DNA of 17,149 bases, taken from contig JANWKW010000045.1 of the NCBI GenBank assembly GCA_025451135.1, forward strand, positions 1 to 17,149, in the 5' to 3' direction. The notes under the pieces are model-generated. The model had not been told where the DNA came from. It searched no databases and worked only from the letters and a program-made list of their open reading frames with translations. Shown piece after piece: positions 13,719 to 17,149 of the stretch. The DNA is from Vulcanimicrobiia bacterium (lineage in GTDB: Bacteria; Vulcanimicrobiota; Vulcanimicrobiia; Vulcanimicrobiales; Vulcanimicrobiaceae). Position 1 is the stretch's first letter; each line of letters opens with the position of its first letter. The translations under genes were made by a program, and so were the position numbers.

Positions 13719-14573
13719 TCAGGTATGTCCGACATTCCCAAGCGCCGTCACGCCTTCAAAGAAGCGCGTCGACTTCTTCGCGAGCCGGGCATAGTATTCG
13801 CGGAAGAGCGCCGCCGCCACGTTGCCGTGCCAGTGGGCGGGCAGCAGTTCGCTCGGCAGCCCGGGGTCGATATAGGCGAACTTGCGAAAGTCGTGGACCA
13901 GCCACAGGCGCTCGACGAAGGCCGCCTCGTCGTCGAGGCCGGCGCCCGCGCACTCGCGTTCGAACCGGGGGCGATAGCGTTCGACGAACTCGCCGTAGGC
14001 GCGCGCGATCGCGCTCAGATCCCAACATCGCTCGAGCAGCTCGCGGTCGCTCCGCGGTCCGCAGTACGCGCCGGCGAACAGATCGATCTCGGCCAGCACG
14101 CCCGCGCTTTCGGCCGCTTCGCGCGCCCCCTCAAGGGCGTCGGCGGGCGAGATCCAGGTCGACGCGGAGAGCGGGGCCCAGCCGAGGACGCTCAGGTCCT
14201 TGCGCAGGCGGTCGCGCCGCTCGCGCGTGGTCTCGCTCACGCTATAGGTGAGCATCCGCCAGCGGCCGTCCCATTCGACGACCGGCCCGTAGACGCGCGG
14301 GCTGACCTGCTCGATGCGCCGCCGCCCATGCTCGGTGACCGCGTAGAAGGCCCGGCTCCCGCGCCGCGTCGCCTGGAGCCAGCCCTGTCGCGACATCCGG
14401 GAGACGGCTTGGCGGACGGCCGCTTCCGAGATCCCGAAGGTGGCCATCAAGCGTGCCAGGCTGCCGATCCAGATGGCGTCGTCGGGACGACCCGCACGGT
14501 GGATGAAGTCCCCGAACAGGCCGAAGATGAACGAATTGGGGCGGGTGACCGGGCGGTTCACCGAACTTGACAC
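13719..14573 (-). CDS. paaX: PaaX-family transcriptional repressor
   Basis: The 284-aa regulator has the PaaX plan. An N-terminal winged helix contains FGISEAAVRQAVSRMSRQGWL (46-66). A central domain begins WDGRWRMLTYSV and has RRDRLRKDLSVLGW. The C-terminal domain holds ERLWLVHDFRKFAYIDPGLPSELLP. In Escherichia coli and Pseudomonas, PaaX represses phenylacetate genes until phenylacetyl-CoA binds, and members are about 300 aa. Here it is divergent from the oxygenase gene, with a promoter and palindrome in the gap. Two GTG starts compete, at 14573 and 14561. The second is better placed behind GAGGT, and choosing it would free the divergent -35 (14567-14572) from coding sequence. It should control the 14650 operon and perhaps the paaH operon. 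Confidence 0.9.
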   Translation of the reverse strand: MSSSVNRPVTRPNSFIFGLFGDFIHRAGRPDDAIWIGSLARLMATFGISEAAVRQAVSRMSRQGWLQATRRGSRAFYAVTEHGRRRIEQVSPRVYGPVVEWDGRWRMLTYSVSETTRERRDRLRKDLSVLGWAPLSASTWISPADALEGAREAAESAGVLAEIDLFAGAYCGPRSDRELLERCWDLSAIARAYGEFVERYRPRFERECAGAGLDDEAAFVERLWLVHDFRKFAYIDPGLPSELLPAHWHGNVAAALFREYYARLAKKSTRFFEGVTALGNVGHT

Positions 14574-14595
14574 CTCAGGGCGAGACGGCTAGCAT
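14567..14595 (+). promoter_or_regulatory. Promoter of the BoxB-like oxygenase operon
   Basis: A consensus -35 TTGACA (14567-14572) is followed, 17 nt later, by TAGCAT (14590-14595), four of six for a -10. The transcript should begin near 14602. On the other strand TATGCT (14596-14591) overlaps the same bases and could be the -10 of paaX, so the two promoters may be mutually exclusive. Confidence 0.65.
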
Positions 14596-14611
14596 AACGG
14601 TATTCTCACGA

Positions 14612-14631
14612 TATGACGATTTTCCGTCATA
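14612..14631. promoter_or_regulatory. 20-bp palindromic operator, likely PaaX site
   Basis: TATGACG (14612-14618) and CGTCATA (14625-14631) form perfect 7-bp arms with a 6-nt AT-rich centre, attttc. The site covers about +10 to +30 of the predicted oxygenase transcript and stops just before the ribosome site. That is a suitable place for a repressor to block initiation. The AT-rich palindrome stands out in GC-rich DNA. Assignment to PaaX comes from adjacency; E. coli PaaX is also known to bind an imperfect palindrome at its promoters. Confidence 0.65.
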
Positions 14632-14649
14632 AAGCCGAAAGGAACGCGC

Positions 14650-15771
14650 TTGAGCCGCATTTCTACGTTTGACGATTGGATCGACCTGCTCGACGCGTGG
14701 CAAGCCGACATCGGTCTCGATCGCGATCTGATCGACCGGTACATGCCGGGCTACGCCTTCGAGGCTAAGTACGGCGAGATGGCCACCCCGGAGATCTACT
14801 TCGGCGACTACAAGGGCGAGCGGCGCTGGGACACGGTCATGGAGATCCCGGACCAGCGCATGCGCGATGCGGTCCTCAACATGGTCGTCTATCAGGGCGA
14901 CACCGAGTTCGCCTCGAACGAGCAGCAGCGCTTCCTGGTCGGCAACGCGCCGTCCGAGTACGACCTCGCGTCGCTCATCCGGATCATGGTCGAAGAGACG
15001 CGCCACGGCTACCAGATGTGCCATCTGCTGATCGAGCAGTTCGGCAGCGAGGGCAAGATCGAAGCGCAGAAGATGCTCGAGCGCCGCGCCTACGGCAAGA
15101 AGAACCGCCTGCTCAACGCGTTCAACGACGACGTCACGCACTGGCTGGATTTCTTCGCCTACACCAACTTCATGGACCGCGACGGCAAGTTCCAGCTCAC
15201 CATGCTCTCGCACTCGGGATTCGCGCCGCTGGCGCGCTCGATGGGACCGATGCTCAAGGAAGAGGCCTTCCACATGGGCACCGGCATCACGGGCCTGCGC
15301 CGGATCGCCAAGGCCGGCGTGATCCCCGTCGAGATCCAGCAGAAGTACTACAACAAGTGGATCTCCGGCTCGCTCGACCTGTTCGGAACGGATCACTCCG
15401 GTTCGGCGCAGTGGGCCTATGCCTGGGGCATCAAGGGCCGCGTCGACGAGGACAAGACTGGCGATGTCGCCGACCGCGAGCACCTCAACGAACGCGCGCG
15501 CGGCCAGTTCTACGAGGAGATCTCGAAGACGGTCGACCGCGTCAACGAGGTCAACGCCGCCCCGACCAAGCTCTACGTGCCCGATATCCGCTTCAACCGC
15601 TCGATCGGCGCGCACGGCGGCGAACGCTGGAGCACCGACGGACGGCGCCTGACCGAAGACGAATGGACCGCCTACGCGCCGACCGTCCTGCCGAGCCCGG
15701 CCGACGACGCGGCCCTCGCAGATCTCTTCAAGAACCCCGACTGGATCGCCCCGAAAGGCAACCTGACATGA
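14650..15771 (+). CDS. Compact BoxB-like di-iron aryl-CoA epoxidase
   Basis: The protein is 373 aa and belongs to the PaaA/BoxB ferritin-like di-iron family. It most resembles BoxB (benzoyl-CoA 2,3-epoxidase, about 470 aa): IYFGDYKGERRW, QGDTEFASNEQQ, VEETRH, DRDGKFQL, LKEEAFHM, SLDLFG, GIKGR, and the tail RFNRSIG plus DWIAPKG. All six expected iron ligands are present: Glu86, Glu116, His119, Asp176, Glu205, His208. Against BoxB it starts about 34 residues later and lacks some further C-terminal sequence. It should insert one oxygen atom into an aryl-CoA ring; benzoyl-CoA versus phenylacetyl-CoA is open. No BoxA-like reductase or PaaBCDE partner is in the window. The start is TTG at 14650 behind AAAGGA with 5-7 nt spacing. 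The stop overlaps the next start (ATGA). Confidence 0.85.
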   Translation: MSRISTFDDWIDLLDAWQADIGLDRDLIDRYMPGYAFEAKYGEMATPEIYFGDYKGERRWDTVMEIPDQRMRDAVLNMVVYQGDTEFASNEQQRFLVGNAPSEYDLASLIRIMVEETRHGYQMCHLLIEQFGSEGKIEAQKMLERRAYGKKNRLLNAFNDDVTHWLDFFAYTNFMDRDGKFQLTMLSHSGFAPLARSMGPMLKEEAFHMGTGITGLRRIAKAGVIPVEIQQKYYNKWISGSLDLFGTDHSGSAQWAYAWGIKGRVDEDKTGDVADREHLNERARGQFYEEISKTVDRVNEVNAAPTKLYVPDIRFNRSIGAHGGERWSTDGRRLTEDEWTAYAPTVLPSPADDAALADLFKNPDWIAPKGNLT

Positions 15772-16619
15772 GCAGCAACGGTTCGACGCAGACCACTCCC
15801 TTCGGCCGCGAGGCGCGTCCCCTGGACGGCAAGCGCGTCATCAATTTCTTCAAGGAAGGCCACGTCGGCGTGGTCGAGATCGACGATCCGCCGGCCAACA
15901 CGTACACCCACGAGATGATGCGTCAGTTGGACGAGGCGATCCTCGACGCGCGCTTCGACGAAGACGTCGAGGTGATCCTGATCACCGGGAAGGGCGAGAA
16001 GTTCTTCTCGGCCGGCGCGAACATCGCGATGCTCAACAGCGTGACGCCCGAATTCAAGTACATGTTCTGTCTGCACGCCAACGAGACGCTCTCGCGCTTG
16101 GAGCAGACGCCCAAGCTCGTGATCGCGGCGCTCAACGGCCACTGCGTCGGCGGCGGGCTGGAGATCGCGATGGCGGCCGACATGCGGATCGCGCGTAAGG
16201 ACGCCGGCAAGATCGGCCTCCCCGAAGTCGCGCTCGGCGTGCTGCCCGGCACCGGCGGCACGCAGCGGCTGGCGCGCCTGGTCGGCAAGCCGCGTGCCAT
16301 CGAGCTGATGATCACCGGCAAGACGTTCTCGTTCGAACAGGCCCTGGACTGGGGCATGATCAGCGACATCTACGAAGGCGACGGCGCGTCGTTCCGCGAG
16401 CAGGCGCTGGCGTACGCCAAGCAGTTCTGCACGCCGAACAAGGCTCCGATGGCGGTCGGCCATATCAAACGCGCGGTCCAGACCGGCGCGGAACTCCCGC
16501 TCGACGCGGCCCTCGCGCTCGAACGCGAACTGCAGTCGCTGCTCTTCAAGAGTGCGGACGCCAAAGAAGGCATCGCCGCCTACAACGAAAAGCGCACCGC
16601 GAAGTTCACGGGCAAGTAG
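15768..16619 (+). CDS. Enoyl-CoA hydratase/isomerase (crotonase family)
   Basis: This 283-aa crotonase has both catalytic glutamates: Glu132 in GGGLEIAMAAD and Glu153 in GLPEVALG. The oxyanion-hole segments SAGANI and NGHCVGGG are also present. It has a 20-30 residue N-terminal tail before the first core strand. By context it works on the product of the coupled oxygenase, as hydratase (PaaF-like) or ring-isomerase (PaaG-like). It is half the size of BoxC (about 550 aa), so it is not a BoxC dihydrolase of the usual kind. The ATG overlaps the oxygenase stop (ATGA), so stoichiometry is probably matched. Confidence 0.88.
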   Translation: MSSNGSTQTTPFGREARPLDGKRVINFFKEGHVGVVEIDDPPANTYTHEMMRQLDEAILDARFDEDVEVILITGKGEKFFSAGANIAMLNSVTPEFKYMFCLHANETLSRLEQTPKLVIAALNGHCVGGGLEIAMAADMRIARKDAGKIGLPEVALGVLPGTGGTQRLARLVGKPRAIELMITGKTFSFEQALDWGMISDIYEGDGASFREQALAYAKQFCTPNKAPMAVGHIKRAVQTGAELPLDAALALERELQSLLFKSADAKEGIAAYNEKRTAKFTGK

Positions 16620-16629
16620 GGGCGTCGCT

Positions 16630-17149
16630 CTGATCCGCCTCTTCACCGATCTGCCCGAAGGCGCGGCGTTCGCGCTCGCGCTGCTCGCGTACTACGCGTA
16701 CGCGATCGTCGGGCTAGTAGCGGTGCGGTGGGTCCTCGGGCGGGCCGGCGTCGCCAAGACCCAGCCCGTGATGGCGGGCTGGTCGACGGCGCTGGCCGCG
16801 CTCACCGCGTTGCTGTTCACGTTCGTGGTGGCGAACCTGTGGCAGAACGCCAACCTGACGCGGACCCGGGTCGACGGCGAAGCGGCCGCGATCCGTCTGC
16901 TCGCGCGGGATCTCGCGCCGGCCCAACGGTCGCTGCTGCGCGACTATGCGCGCTCGATCGTCACCGACGATTGGCCGCTGCTATGCGGCGGCAGCGGCAG
17001 CGCGAAGACGACCGCGCTGCTGGCCCGGCTCGAGAACCAGGCGAAGCCCGCCGATCCGGCGGTGCGCGCCGATCTGTACGTGCAGCTGGCCGCGCTTGCG
17101 AACCTGCGCGACGCGCGGCTGCAGGCGGGCGGCCCGGGCATCCCGATCG
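16630..17149 (+). CDS. DUF4239-like (bestrophin-like) membrane protein, partial
   Basis: The gene runs off the right edge; about 173 residues are visible. Two N-terminal helices (about 12-33 and 49-69) precede a cytosolic helical region with ANLWQNANLTRTRVDGEAAAIRLLARDL, LRDYARSIVTDDWPLL and LANLRDARLQAG. That is the layout of the DUF4239 family, whose function is unknown and whose fold is thought to be bestrophin-channel-like. No ATG, GTG or TTG lies in frame close to the start. The CTG at 16630 has AGGGG (16618-16622) 7 nt upstream and gives the family's usual N-terminus. A GTG at 16552 would add 26 polar residues read through the end of the hydratase gene, which looks unlikely. Confidence 0.65.
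   Translation, partial: MIRLFTDLPEGAAFALALLAYYAYAIVGLVAVRWVLGRAGVAKTQPVMAGWSTALAALTALLFTFVVANLWQNANLTRTRVDGEAAAIRLLARDLAPAQRSLLRDYARSIVTDDWPLLCGGSGSAKTTALLARLENQAKPADPAVRADLYVQLAALANLRDARLQAGGPGIPI

Overview
This is a high-GC bacterial chromosomal window (third codon positions almost always G or C, dense genes, many 1-4 nt stop/start overlaps). It has no rRNA, tRNA, insertion sequence, phage gene or CRISPR array. The taxon cannot be fixed from sequence alone. The mix of a YjfB-like micro-gene, a histone-H1-like Lys/Arg-rich protein, PaaX and a compact BoxB-like enzyme would suit a poorly cultured soil lineage of the Eremiobacterota (WPS-2) kind, but that is inference.

Layout. (1) 1-1885 holds short stand-alone genes: a leftward histone-like repeat protein ending in a strong intrinsic terminator with a second terminator-like hairpin beyond it, a divergent alpha/beta hydrolase, a small membrane protein, and a 52-aa YjfB-family protein. 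(2) 1945-8137 is one tight rightward gene train. It has three tandem paralogous exported proteins of unknown function, an Lhr-Core type DNA helicase, a PdeM-type metallophosphoesterase, and a two-TM plus beta-rich protein resembling the CBASS effector Cap15 (S-2TMbeta). Gaps are 2 nt and 8 nt, followed by CTGA, GTGA and TGATG overlaps. A Nudix hydrolase faces this train and overlaps its 3' end by 11 bp. (3) 8731-13234 is a catabolic operon: 3-hydroxyacyl-CoA dehydrogenase (PaaH type), beta-ketoadipyl-CoA thiolase (PaaJ/PcaF type), aldehyde dehydrogenase and a 109-aa acidic protein. (4) 13263-16619 has a lipoprotein and PaaX on the minus strand. They diverge from a compact BoxB-like di-iron oxygenase and a translationally coupled enoyl-CoA hydratase. 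(5) A DUF4239-like membrane protein runs off the right edge.

How the parts work together. Segments 3 and 4 read as an aerobic CoA-thioester aromatic degradation route. The di-iron enzyme epoxidises an aryl-CoA ring, an aldehyde dehydrogenase may act on a ring-opened semialdehyde, and enoyl-CoA hydratase, PaaH and thiolase finish by beta-oxidation. PaaX is the likely aryl-CoA-sensing repressor: a TTGACA promoter followed by a 20-bp palindrome lies in the divergent gap. No reductase partner (BoxA, PaaE), PaaBCD or ring-opening hydratase is in the window. Segment 2 is the most unusual part: a DNA-repair helicase/phosphoesterase pair is coupled to a membrane effector-like protein without any CD-NTase, and the same operon carries three exported paralogs.
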